A stretch of DNA of 64,000 nucleotides. Source: Comamonas sp. 26 (GTDB lineage Bacteria; Pseudomonadota; Gammaproteobacteria; Burkholderiales; Burkholderiaceae_C). Location: NCBI RefSeq assembly GCF_002754475.1, contig NZ_PEFL01000001.1, positions 1,426,001 to 1,490,000 on the forward strand, written 5' to 3'. Positions 25,941-34,623 of this stretch are shown here, in pieces. A model generated the notes under the pieces. The model saw only the letters and a list, made by a program, of their open reading frames with translations. It had not been told where the DNA came from and did no database searches. Numbering within the stretch: position 1 is the first letter of the stretch; every line of letters begins with the position of its first letter. Made by a program: the position numbers and the translations under genes.

Positions 25941-27536
25941 ATGATCGAGATGAGTCTGACGAAAGAGGCGCGCCGTATACGGCGCATTGCACTGGGCGAC
26001 CTGCTGCATCGAACGGCGCTGAAATTTGGCGAGCGCACTGCGCTGGTTGATGGCGATCAGCGCCTGCGCTACGCCGAGCTGGATGCGCGCAGTTCACGCT
26101 TTGCGCACTATCTGCTGTCAAAGTTCGGCGCAGGTAAACAGATTGGCATGCTGTGCGCCAACTCCATTGATATGGTGGTGGCTTGCAATGGCATTCACAA
26201 AGCCTCTCAGGTGTGGGTGCCTGTGAACATCAAGCTGGAGGTGTCTGCCATTGACTACATCTTGCGGCACGCTGATGTCTCGGCAGTGGTGGTTGATCAG
26301 GAGCTGCTGGGCTTGCCCGGCTTGCCAGAGCTTTTGCAGAGCCTGCAGTTGCCGCTCATCATTACGCGGTCGCAGGTGCAAGGCGGCTCAAGCCTCCAGG
26401 GCCTCTCGGGCGTGTCTTTGCAGCAGGCAGAGGCGGGGCAGCCGGATGCTTTGCCTGAGGTCGATATCGACGACAACCAGGCCGCCTTGCTGATGTACAC
26501 CAGCGGCACGACCGGCAATCCCAAGGGCGTGGTGCACTCGCATTTGTCGGTCTACACCGCGGTCAAGGGCAATATTGATGAAATGAAATATACCGAGGCG
26601 GATGTGCTCAGTGGCTGGTTGCCATTGTTTCACTGCGCACAGCACGCTCTGGTTCAGACAGCGCTGGCGACAGGTGCCTGCACGGTGTTTACGCGGCAGT
26701 TTGTACCGGCCGAGGTGAGCCAGCTGGTACTTCGTGAGAATGTCACGATTTTTGTGGGTTTGCCTTTGATGTATGCAGCCGTGCTGGCGGACCCCAGTTT
26801 CGCGCCCACCTCGATTCGGCAGTGCATCTATGCCATGGCGCCCATTCCCAAGCCGCTGATTGCGCAGATCGCCCAGCGCATGTGCCGCAATATTTCGCTG
26901 GCCACGGGGCAGACCGAGATCTACCCGGCAACCATGACCTTTTATCCGCTGAGCAACCCGGAGTGCGATGCCAACTTCTGGGGCCGGTCGCTGACGACCT
27001 GCGAGACGGCTGTGATGGATGACAGTGGCAATTTACTCGGAGCCAATCAACTGGGTGAAATCGTGCATCGCGGCCCCAATGTCATGCTGGGCTACTTCAA
27101 GGATCCCAAGGCCACAGCAGAGGCGCAAAAATTTGGCTGGCACCACACGGGTGATCTGGGGCGCTGGGATGCGCAGGGCCGTTTGGAGTTCATTGATCGC
27201 AAAAAAGACATGATCAAGACCGGCGGTGAGAACGTGGCCAGCGTCAAGGTTGAGGCCGTGGTGCTCGCTCACCCGGATGTAGCAGCAGCTGCTGTTTTTG
27301 GCCTGCCGCATCCGCACTGGAGTGAGGCGGTTTGTGCTTTTGTGGTGCGAAAGCCTGGCACGACGGTGGATGTGGAGTCCGTGCTGGCGCATTGCCGCAA
27401 TCACCTGGGAGGATTTGAAGTCCCCAAGCTGGTGCACTTTGTGGATACGTTTCCGGCAACGGCGACGGGAAAGGTGAAAAAGAATGTGATGCGCCGCCAG
27501 TTCGAACAGATCGCCAAGGAGCTCTGGGGCGGTTGA
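25941..27536 (+). CDS. Acyl-CoA synthetase (AMP-forming), second of two in the operon
   Basis: A 531-residue ligase with A3 loop LMYTSGTTGNPKGVVHSH, TGQTEIYPATM in the A5 position (in place of YGxTE), HTGDLGRWDAQGRLEFIDRKK, and PATATGKVKKNVMRR with the catalytic lysine. It is only moderately similar to the 23523 ligase, so the two probably activate different acids. A GGGGAC site precedes ATG 25941. The frame upstream to 25911 has no support. It is the last gene of the operon, closed by the terminator at 27549-27587. Confidence 0.89.
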   Translation: MIEMSLTKEARRIRRIALGDLLHRTALKFGERTALVDGDQRLRYAELDARSSRFAHYLLSKFGAGKQIGMLCANSIDMVVACNGIHKASQVWVPVNIKLEVSAIDYILRHADVSAVVVDQELLGLPGLPELLQSLQLPLIITRSQVQGGSSLQGLSGVSLQQAEAGQPDALPEVDIDDNQAALLMYTSGTTGNPKGVVHSHLSVYTAVKGNIDEMKYTEADVLSGWLPLFHCAQHALVQTALATGACTVFTRQFVPAEVSQLVLRENVTIFVGLPLMYAAVLADPSFAPTSIRQCIYAMAPIPKPLIAQIAQRMCRNISLATGQTEIYPATMTFYPLSNPECDANFWGRSLTTCETAVMDDSGNLLGANQLGEIVHRGPNVMLGYFKDPKATAEAQKFGWHHTGDLGRWDAQGRLEFIDRKKDMIKTGGENVASVKVEAVVLAHPDVAAAAVFGLPHPHWSEAVCAFVVRKPGTTVDVESVLAHCRNHLGGFEVPKLVHFVDTFPATATGKVKKNVMRRQFEQIAKELWGG

Positions 27537-27548
27537 GATCGTCGGCGC

Positions 27549-27587
27549 ATCGTCAAAAAGCCAGCTTGCCGCTGGCTTTTTGACGAT
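27549..27587. terminator. Bidirectional terminator between the atu-like operon and the facing SDR
   Basis: A 17-bp perfect inverted repeat (ATCGTCAAAAAGCCAGC / GCTGGCTTTTTGACGAT) with loop TTGCC carries AAAAA and TTTTT inside its arms. It can stop transcription from both sides, and its right end touches the stop codon of the minus-strand SDR. Confidence 0.85.
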
Positions 27588-28387
27588 CAATTCACGGCTT
27601 CGGGTGACCAGGCAAAGACGGGGTTGGTTCGCTCGGCAATGATCTTGTTGCGGGCTTCCAGCAAAGGATCCAGCATTTGCGGCTGCGGAACGATCCAGTA
27701 TTCACCGCGATCAATGGCTTCAAAAACCAGGCGGGCAAATTCATCTGCATCCAGCCCATTTTCATCAAGCATATGGGTCATCAGGCTGTGGAACTGCGCA
27801 GATGCTTCGGATGGCGCTTCTCTAAAGATAGCGGATTTGACAGGGCCCGGTGCCAGAAGAGAGACCTTGATCTGTGGATTCAACGTGGCCAGTTCATTGA
27901 CCAGACTCTCGGTCAGCGCCACCACGGCAAATTTGGTCGCCGAGTAGGGACTCATCAGAGGACTGGGCAAAAAGCCGCCGACGGATGCGGTGTTGATGAT
28001 GCGTGCTGGACGGTCTGCCTTGAGCAGGCGTGGCACGAAGGTGCGCAGGCCGTTGACGATGCCATTGACGTTGACCTGCCAGGCCTGCTGCCACTTGGCA
28101 TCGCTGATTTCCCAGCAGTTTCCGGTGGTGAGTACGCCCGCGTTGTTGAACAGCATGTCTACCTGACCAAAAGCGGCATAGGCCTTGTCGGCCAGTGCGT
28201 CTAGCGAGGCCTGACTGGTGACATCGGTCACCACGGCCAGCGCTTGGTCACCGAGTTCCTGGGCGATTTTTTCCAGGCCTGCCTGGTCTCGGTCTGCCAG
28301 TACGACCTTCATTCCCAATGCGACGGCCTGTTTGGCAAGGCCGGCTCCAATGCCACTGGCAGCGCCAGTGATGACAGCTACTTTCAT
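27587..28387 (-). CDS. SDR-family oxidoreductase (alcohol dehydrogenase type)
   Basis: A 266-residue classical SDR. VITGAASGIGAGLAKQA with an Asp in ADRDQAG indicates NAD(H). NNAGVLTTGN is followed by the catalytic Ser-Tyr-Lys in NTASVGGFLPSPLMSPYSATK. The remaining part (LTESLVNELATLNPQIKVSLLAPGPVKS) is typical of alcohol/ketone dehydrogenases. It diverges from the SDR-BVMO-esterase unit across a 301-nt spacer. A reasonable role is oxidising a secondary alcohol to the ketone used by the monooxygenase, or the hydroxy-acid after ester cleavage. Confidence 0.86.
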   Translation of the reverse strand: MKVAVITGAASGIGAGLAKQAVALGMKVVLADRDQAGLEKIAQELGDQALAVVTDVTSQASLDALADKAYAAFGQVDMLFNNAGVLTTGNCWEISDAKWQQAWQVNVNGIVNGLRTFVPRLLKADRPARIINTASVGGFLPSPLMSPYSATKFAVVALTESLVNELATLNPQIKVSLLAPGPVKSAIFREAPSEASAQFHSLMTHMLDENGLDADEFARLVFEAIDRGEYWIVPQPQMLDPLLEARNKIIAERTNPVFAWSPEAVN

Positions 28388-28688
28388 GATTTCCCCATTT
28401 CAATCAATACAGCTTTATTAAAGCATTGAGTAATAAAGAAAATATTTGATGCATTCCCGCTTGACAGAGTTTGAGTGTGTTCGCAGTGCTGGAAATTAAT
28501 AATAAATAGCCTATTGACATAAAAAAAGAAGGGCCGACACTCGTTCAAATGGATTAATGGTTTACCCGAGAGGCTGCGATCACATTCTGCTTTTGTAAAG
28601 AGGAGAATTCACAGTGATTTATTTCTTTAAATGAGAAAAATACCCATGTCGCTGATTTGCGATTCATTGAATATGCGTTGAGGTTTGA
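28388..28688. promoter_or_regulatory. Divergent AT-rich control region
   Basis: The 301-nt spacer between two divergent SDR genes is AT-rich compared with its neighbours and holds no gene. A 13-base palindrome GCTTTA-T-TAAAGC lies at 28412-28424, close to the minus-strand start. TTGACA sequences occur at 28461 and 28514, but neither has a convincing -10 box at 17 nt. It must drive the BVMO unit rightward. The 14134 operator palindrome is not repeated here. Confidence 0.45.
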
Positions 28689-29441
28689 ATGAACGAATTA
28701 TTGAGTGGGTTGAAGGGTAAAGTCATTCTGATTACGGGGGGCGCCTCGGGAATCGGACTTGCAGCCGCTGAAGTGGCTGCTGCCAGTGGTGCCCACGTGA
28801 TCTGCGCGGATGTAGCGCAGAGCCAGGCCTTGCCTTCGGGCTGCGAGTTTCAAGCGCTCGATGTGACAGATTGGGGAATGACGCAGGCACTGGTTGAGAA
28901 GGTTCTGGCTCAGCATGGCGCAATTGATGGGCTGGTCACTTCCGCAGGTATTTCGCGAGTGGGCAACTTGCAGGAAATGACGTTGCAGGAGTGGGAGCAG
29001 GTACTGCAGGTGAATTTGACGGGAACCATGCTCAGTGCCAGAGCTGTGGCAGCGTATATGAAGCAGCGCAAGCAGGGATCGATAGTGGCTGTTGCCAGTA
29101 TCAACGGCATTCTCGGCAACCCCAGCAATCTTGCGTATTGCACTTCCAAGGGCGCAGTCATTCAGATGGTGCGCAGCCTAGCGGCGGATCTGGGCCCACA
29201 TGGCGTACGTATCAATGCCATCAGCCCTGGCCTGATTCATACGCCCATGACCGCCGGCCTGGATCAAAGCCCTGCCTATAACGGGTTTGTCAAACAGCAT
29301 TTGCTGCACCGGGCGGGTCAAGCCCATGAAGTGGGCAATGCCGTCGCATTTCTTCTCTCGGATATGGCGTCTTTTATAACTGGCACCAATATCCCGGTGG
29401 ATGGCGGATTTTCAGCAGCCAAAGTGATTGAAATGTATTAA
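28689..29441 (+). CDS. SDR-family oxidoreductase upstream of the BVMO
   Basis: A 250-residue classical SDR. LITGGASGIGLAAAEVA and an Asp in CADVAQS suggest NAD(H). TSAGISRVGNL takes the NNAG position, and catalysis is by Ser-Tyr-Lys of ASINGILGNPSNLAYCTSK. The C-terminal GTNIPVDGGFSAA is standard. It lies 12 nt before the BVMO start, with which it is cotranscribed. It should form the ketone substrate from a secondary alcohol, the usual partner step of Baeyer-Villiger pathways such as cyclohexanol or menthol breakdown. Confidence 0.86.
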   Translation: MNELLSGLKGKVILITGGASGIGLAAAEVAAASGAHVICADVAQSQALPSGCEFQALDVTDWGMTQALVEKVLAQHGAIDGLVTSAGISRVGNLQEMTLQEWEQVLQVNLTGTMLSARAVAAYMKQRKQGSIVAVASINGILGNPSNLAYCTSKGAVIQMVRSLAADLGPHGVRINAISPGLIHTPMTAGLDQSPAYNGFVKQHLLHRAGQAHEVGNAVAFLLSDMASFITGTNIPVDGGFSAAKVIEMY

Positions 29442-29453
29442 GGAGTGAGCGCC

Positions 29454-30917
29454 ATGAAATATGATGTAATTGTGATTGGTTGTGGAATGTCTGGGATTCT
29501 GGCTGGCATTCATCTCAAGAATAGCGGCAAAAAATTCATTATTCTGGAAAAGGCAGAAACTCTGGGTGGGACATGGCGGGATAATACATATCCAGGCTTG
29601 ACCTGCGATGTTCCATCTCACGCATACACCTATTCTTTTGAACCCAATCCGGAATGGTCGCGTGTTCTGCCACCCGGCGGAGAGATTCAACAGTATTTTC
29701 AGGCGGTATTTGATAAATACGGCATCGCCGAGTATGTTTGCTTCCATTCCGAAATCGCCAGCGCCGCGTGGAAGGGCGACGCCTGGGAGTTGAAGGATCA
29801 GCATGGCCAGAGCTACCTAGGCAGTGTGGTGGTGGCGGCGACGGGTGTGCTGCACCACCCCAACTATCCACAGATCAAGGGCTTGGAGGACTTCGGTGGC
29901 CATGTGATTCACAGCGCACGATGGGACCATTCGGTGGCACTGGACGATCAGAAAATTGCCATTATCGGAACGGGATCGACGGGCGTTCAAATTGTTTCGG
30001 CACTGGCTGCCCGCAGCAAAGTACGCCATTTTCAGCGCACGGCGCAGTGGATATTTCCGGTCGAAAATCCCGCTTTTACCGAAGAGCAGCGTGCCGAGTT
30101 CCGCAGCAACCGTGATTTGTTGACCTATTTGCAACGCGAGCCGACTTATCTGGCTAATGTGGAGCGGTTTACCGAGGCGGTACTGGATCCAAACTCCGAA
30201 CAAATCCAGGAAATTCAGAAACTTTGCCAGGACAACCTGGATGGCTCCATCCAGGACCCGGTACTTCGCCAGAAGCTACAGCCCAATTACCGCGCGGGCT
30301 GCAAGCGCCTGATTTACTCGCCCGACTATTACAAGGCGATTCAGCAGCCCGGCTCTGAGCTGATTACCGATGGTATTAGCCAGATCGAGAAAAGTGGCGT
30401 GCGCACCAGCGATGGTGTGCTGCATGAAGTGGACATCATTGTCTTGGCCACCGGCTTCAAGACCGATCGCTATGTGCGCCCAATGAATGTGACGGGTCTG
30501 CAGGGCAAGACGCTTGAGCAGGCATGGAGTGATGTGCCCACGGCCTACAAATCGATCTCGGTGCCGGACTTCCCCAACTTCTATTTCATGAACGGGCCCA
30601 CATCGCCCGTGGGCAACTTCTCTTTGATCGACACATCCGAGATGCAGTGGGGCTATATCTCCCAACTGATTGAGCGTGGTGAGCAGGCGGGCGTGGCAGG
30701 TCTGTCTGCCAAGCCCGAGGCGCTGGCGCAGTACGACCATGATCGCAAGCAGGCGGCCAAGGGCTCGGTCTTTGGCTCGGGTTGCAATAGCTGGTATCTG
30801 GACAAGAACGGTGTCCCCAACACCTGGCCCTGGTCGCAGTCGCGCTTCAGGCAAGAAATGCTCGCTCCCGTGTGGCAGGACTTCACCCATCACCAGACCG
30901 AAGAGGCCGTAGCCTGA
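29454..30917 (+). CDS. Type I Baeyer-Villiger monooxygenase (FAD, NADPH)
   Basis: The 487-residue flavoenzyme inserts an oxygen next to a carbonyl, turning ketones into esters or lactones. It has the N-terminal FAD Rossmann motif VIGCGMSGILAG, GGTWRDNTYPGLTCDVPSHAY (in two halves), the BVMO fingerprint FxGxxxHxxxWD complete at F147-D158 (FGGHVIHSARWD), and a second Rossmann GTGSTGVQI for NADPH. ATG 29454 has AGGAG 8 nt upstream. The GTG at 29445 is part of that ribosome site. Length is close to that of FMO-like and phenylacetone-type BVMOs. The esterase gene follows 66 nt later. Substrate is unknown. Terpenoid, alicyclic or steroid ketones are all possible. Confidence 0.9.
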   Translation: MKYDVIVIGCGMSGILAGIHLKNSGKKFIILEKAETLGGTWRDNTYPGLTCDVPSHAYTYSFEPNPEWSRVLPPGGEIQQYFQAVFDKYGIAEYVCFHSEIASAAWKGDAWELKDQHGQSYLGSVVVAATGVLHHPNYPQIKGLEDFGGHVIHSARWDHSVALDDQKIAIIGTGSTGVQIVSALAARSKVRHFQRTAQWIFPVENPAFTEEQRAEFRSNRDLLTYLQREPTYLANVERFTEAVLDPNSEQIQEIQKLCQDNLDGSIQDPVLRQKLQPNYRAGCKRLIYSPDYYKAIQQPGSELITDGISQIEKSGVRTSDGVLHEVDIIVLATGFKTDRYVRPMNVTGLQGKTLEQAWSDVPTAYKSISVPDFPNFYFMNGPTSPVGNFSLIDTSEMQWGYISQLIERGEQAGVAGLSAKPEALAQYDHDRKQAAKGSVFGSGCNSWYLDKNGVPNTWPWSQSRFRQEMLAPVWQDFTHHQTEEAVA

Positions 30918-30983
30918 GTTTTCGCTTGAATGGTCCGCAGCCGGAGAGCTGCGGACAGCCCCCTCTAAAGACAAGGAGTGACG

Positions 30984-31919
30984 ATGCAGATACACCCCGA
31001 AATGGCCGCTGTGCTTGAGCAATTCAAAGATGCTCCGCCTATGGATTTTGTGAATACGCCCGTGCCAGAAATCCGCAAGCTCATGGATCACATGGCGTTT
31101 CCACCCGGCAACCTGCCCATGCATGAGGTGCGTGAGCTGAGCATTCCCGGTGGCGATGGGCAGGCCATGAAGCTGCGCCTGTACCGCCCCAGCACTGCGC
31201 AGTCAGCCCCCGTCATGGTTTATTTTCATGGCGGTGGCTGGTGCATTGGTACGCTGGATACGCATGACAACCTGTGCCGCCATCTGGCGCGCATTACAGG
31301 CATGAATGTGGTATCGGTCGATTACCGGCTGGCGCCCGAGCATGTGTTCCCTGCTGCGCTGGATGATGCCTATGCCGCCACGCGCTGGGTGGCCGACCAT
31401 GCGGCTGAGCTGAACTGTGATGCCAGTCAGCTGATGGTAGCGGGTGACAGTGCCGGTGGCAATCTGGCGATAGCGACCTGCCTGCGCGCCAGGGAGGATG
31501 GCTGGAATGGTATCGCGCAGCAGCTGTTGTTCTACCCGGTCTGTGATTCGCGCATGGATGCTCCATCGCATGCGCTGTATGCGCAAATGCCCATTCTCAC
31601 GCGTGAGGCCATGGCCGCCATGTGGCGTCACTATCACCCCGGCGTGCCAGCGCATCCACTCGCATCCATCATGCAGTACCCCGATGTCGCGGGTCTTCCT
31701 CCTGCCGTGCTGGTGACGGCCGAGCTGGACATTCTGCGCGATGAAGGCGAAGGCTTTGCCCAGCGTTTGCAGCAGGCGGGCGTGCCGGTTTCAACCATGC
31801 GCGCAGAGGGAATGCTGCATGGCTTTGCCAATTTCAGTACCTTGGTGCCAGCAGTGGCCCGCTTGCTGGAAGAGGCCTGCAGCAAGCTGCAAAATCACAG
31901 CGGCAGGACTGTGGGCTGA
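30984..31919 (+). CDS. Alpha/beta hydrolase, HSL-type esterase/lactonase
   Basis: A 311-residue hormone-sensitive-lipase family esterase. The oxyanion motif is YFHGGGWCIG, the nucleophile elbow GDSAGGNLA, and Asp and His follow in ELDILRDEGE and GMLHGFANF. AAGGAG lies 5 nt before ATG 30984. Located after the BVMO, it probably hydrolyses the ester or lactone that enzyme makes, as MlhB and similar lactone hydrolases do in monoterpene and cyclohexanone pathways. No signal peptide, so cytoplasmic. Confidence 0.89.
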   Translation: MQIHPEMAAVLEQFKDAPPMDFVNTPVPEIRKLMDHMAFPPGNLPMHEVRELSIPGGDGQAMKLRLYRPSTAQSAPVMVYFHGGGWCIGTLDTHDNLCRHLARITGMNVVSVDYRLAPEHVFPAALDDAYAATRWVADHAAELNCDASQLMVAGDSAGGNLAIATCLRAREDGWNGIAQQLLFYPVCDSRMDAPSHALYAQMPILTREAMAAMWRHYHPGVPAHPLASIMQYPDVAGLPPAVLVTAELDILRDEGEGFAQRLQQAGVPVSTMRAEGMLHGFANFSTLVPAVARLLEEACSKLQNHSGRTVG

Positions 31920-32122
31920 GTCCATTTTTGGCAACTGTGAATGTGTACAGTTGTGTTTGTAGGACGCTGCAGATTTTATCCCCGCATCATGTGGACGCTT
32001 TTGTGGAAAACTCCGCTTTTATACGCTGAAACCCGCGCCAGCTGGTGCTTTGCACGGATTGCTTAAAAAATAGACGATTCGTGTGAAAGAGGTAAATTAA
32101 GGGTTTTCTCTAGTAGGTGTCA

Positions 32123-32173
32123 GGCATCAAAAAAGCCCGCCAACCGTTACCGGTTGCGGGCTTTTTTGATGCC
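32123..32173. terminator. Bidirectional terminator, esterase/rlhA
   Basis: An 18-bp perfect inverted repeat (GGCATCAAAAAAGCCCGC with its complement) surrounds an inner CAACCG/CGGTTG stem. A and T tracts in the arms serve both strands. It lies in the otherwise empty 266-nt gap between two converging genes. Confidence 0.88.
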
Positions 32174-32185
32174 GTTAAAACGTGC

Positions 32186-34192
32186 TTATGCAGGTTTTTG
32201 AGGTGTGGGGCGTGTGCGGAAGAATTGCATAGGGTGCTCCTGCATTTCCTTGGCGTGCTGGTTCATCACCGACTTCTTCATCTTGCCCACCACATGCATT
32301 TCGCAGGGCTTGCAGTCAAAGCGCAGGGTCAGCTTTTCCTTGCCGTTGATGAGCTGCAGCGGCTCGGCCTTGATGGTGCCCTTGACGCCGATCACGCCCT
32401 TGGCCTGCTTGGGGCACAGACTCATAGAGAAGCGCACGCAGTGCTTGGTAATCATCAGGCTCACTTCGCCTTCTTCTTCCTTGCTCTCGTAGGCGGCGTC
32501 AATCACCTTCACGCCGTGCTTAATATAGAAGTCATGCGCCTTCTGGTTGTAGACGTTGGCCAGATAAGTCAGCGTGTCTTCAGGGAAGGGCGCTGGTGGC
32601 TCCACAGGCTGGGCGCGGGGCAGGCGCACCAGACCATCGGCACGGGCGGTCTCCAGTGCAGCCAGCGCATCACGGCGCAGCTGGTTCAGCGCGGAGGCGG
32701 GCACAAACCAGGGCTGAGACAGCGTCAGGCTGATGTCGTTGACCGAGAAGATGCTGGTGCCAAAGCGGCCCAGTTGCTCGCGCAGCGTGGCTTCGGCCTT
32801 GGCCGTATCGGTTGCGGCTTGGTGCTCTTGTTCGATGGATGCAGTGGCTGCAAAGCCATCTTCATCGGTCAGTGTCAGGGTAAAACCGTTGGCCGCTTCC
32901 TTGAACTCGGCCCACAGGCCAATGCGGCGTTCGCTGGATTTTTTCTCCAGCGAACGCACCCAGTCCATGTCGCGGTTGCGGTTGATCTCCATGCCCCTGC
33001 GCAAGTCCTTGAACTCGGTCATCTCGCTGCGGGGGAACAGGCGCCAGATGCCTTTCTTGGCATGCATGCATTCCGCGCGATTGATGTGCACGCCCACCAG
33101 TTCTTTTTGCAGGTCGTAGTAGCACAGGCCGTCGCCGTTGTGAAGTTCACTGGCCTTGTCGCTGGTTTCGATCTCTAACCACTTATCACCCACTTGAGTG
33201 ACCCAGCCAATCGCGCGGCCAGGGGTCTTGGGCGTGTCGAAGGCACCGATGTCATCCTTGCGGCCGTTGACAAAGTAGTCGGTGAACTCGCGGTTGAAGT
33301 TCTGATCGGGGTCGGGTTCAAAGTTGAAGGTGGTCGTGCCCGACGATGAACGCGCCAGCGGCTGCTCGGAGAACTCGCGCTCTTCAATGATTTCGTCAAG
33401 CAGCTTGCGGTAGTGGGCGGTGATGTTCTTCACATAGCCCATGTCCTTGTAGCGTCCCTCGATCTTGAAGCTGCGCACGCCAGCATCAATTAGGGCGCGC
33501 AGGTTGTCGCTCTGGTTGTTGTCCTTCATCGACAGCACATGCTTTTCATGGGCAATGATGCGGCCCTTGTCGTCCATCACCTCATAAGGCAGGCGGCAGG
33601 CCTGGTTGCAGTCGCCGCGGTTGGCGCTGCGGCCCGTGTGAGCGTGGGTGATGTAGCACTGGCCGCTGTAGGCCACACACAGCGCACCATGGATGAAGAA
33701 TTCGATGGAGGTGCGTGCCGGGTCGGTAGCGGCGCGCACGGCGGCGATCTGCCTGAGGTCCAGCTCGCGCGCCAGCACGATTTGCGACAGGCCTGCATCT
33801 TGCAGAAAACGCGCTTTTTCGGGCGTGCGGATGTCGGTCTGGGTGGAGGCGTGCAGCTGAATGGGCGGCAGATCAAGCTCTAGCAGGCCCATGTCCTGAA
33901 TGATCAGTGCATCTGCGCCCAGGTTGTACATATCCCAGGCCATCTGGCGCGCGCCTTCCAGCTCATCGTCGCGCAAGATGGTGTTGAGCGTGATGAAGAT
34001 ACGGCTGCCAAAGCGGTGGGCGTGCTTGATGAGCCGCTCCATATCGCGGATGTCATTGCCCGCCGTGGCACGCGCACCAAAGGCCGGGCCGCCGATATAG
34101 ACGGCGTCCGCTCCGTGGTTGATGGCTTCAATGCCGATATCGGCATCGCGGGCCGGGGACAGGAGTTCGAGCTGGTGGGGCAGGAGAGACAT
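32186..34192 (-). CDS. rlhA: U32 peptidase-family protein, 23S rRNA C2501 hydroxylation factor RlhA
   Basis: The 668-residue product matches E. coli RlhA (YdcP) from memory along its first 350 residues: HLELLSPARDA-like start, HGADAVYIGGPAFGARA, ITLNTILRDDELEGA, and the U32 signature IEFFIHGALCVAYSGQCY with ANRGDCNQACRLPY. RlhA is needed for the 5-hydroxycytidine at 23S rRNA position 2501, with Fe-S-type Cys ligands supplied by the U32 domain. Length fits the family (about 650-670). It stands alone, and no strong ribosome site precedes the ATG. Confidence 0.9.
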   Translation of the reverse strand: MSLLPHQLELLSPARDADIGIEAINHGADAVYIGGPAFGARATAGNDIRDMERLIKHAHRFGSRIFITLNTILRDDELEGARQMAWDMYNLGADALIIQDMGLLELDLPPIQLHASTQTDIRTPEKARFLQDAGLSQIVLARELDLRQIAAVRAATDPARTSIEFFIHGALCVAYSGQCYITHAHTGRSANRGDCNQACRLPYEVMDDKGRIIAHEKHVLSMKDNNQSDNLRALIDAGVRSFKIEGRYKDMGYVKNITAHYRKLLDEIIEEREFSEQPLARSSSGTTTFNFEPDPDQNFNREFTDYFVNGRKDDIGAFDTPKTPGRAIGWVTQVGDKWLEIETSDKASELHNGDGLCYYDLQKELVGVHINRAECMHAKKGIWRLFPRSEMTEFKDLRRGMEINRNRDMDWVRSLEKKSSERRIGLWAEFKEAANGFTLTLTDEDGFAATASIEQEHQAATDTAKAEATLREQLGRFGTSIFSVNDISLTLSQPWFVPASALNQLRRDALAALETARADGLVRLPRAQPVEPPAPFPEDTLTYLANVYNQKAHDFYIKHGVKVIDAAYESKEEEGEVSLMITKHCVRFSMSLCPKQAKGVIGVKGTIKAEPLQLINGKEKLTLRFDCKPCEMHVVGKMKKSVMNQHAKEMQEHPMQFFRTRPTPQKPA

Positions 34193-34308
34193 AGGGGCGG
34201 GATTATCTCAGGAAGGCCCAGTTTCAGCGCTGCAGTGGGGCATCGCCTGTCAACACGCGGTGCTCAAGACATGTTCAAATCCCCAGGTCGCAACTGCCGG
34301 ATTCCATC

Positions 34309-34557
34309 ATGAGAGCTGTCTTTGGGGTGCTCAGCCTTGTTATCGTGCTGGCGGTGGTGGGGGTGATGGCCAAGAAAAGCTGGCAAAGCAGCCAGGAAAG
34401 TCTGGCCCGCCAGACCCCGTCCTTGCCCGCAGGGCACAATCAAGGCTCTGAGGCCGCCAATGTGCGTGAGCACAGCCAGCAGGTCCAGCAGCAATATCGC
34501 CAGCAGCTTGAGTCCGCGCTCAATGCGCCGCGGCCCATGCCTGATCAGGCACCCTGA
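34309..34557 (+). CDS. Small membrane-anchored hypothetical protein
   Basis: An 82-residue protein with one N-terminal transmembrane helix (VFGVLSLVIVLAVVGVM) then a charged, Gln-rich cytoplasmic or periplasmic tail (REHSQQVQQQYRQQLESAL), perhaps a short coiled coil. The ATG at 34309 has no good ribosome site. The gene is divergent from rlhA and 66 nt before the binding protein. No function is recognised, and it may be a non-conserved small protein. Confidence 0.55.
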   Translation: MRAVFGVLSLVIVLAVVGVMAKKSWQSSQESLARQTPSLPAGHNQGSEAANVREHSQQVQQQYRQQLESALNAPRPMPDQAP

Positions 34558-34623
34558 TCTCACCGCCAAGCCTGCAGCGCTCAGGCCGGTGTGCCAGCCT
34601 CTTGTTTCATCCTAGGAGAAAGC

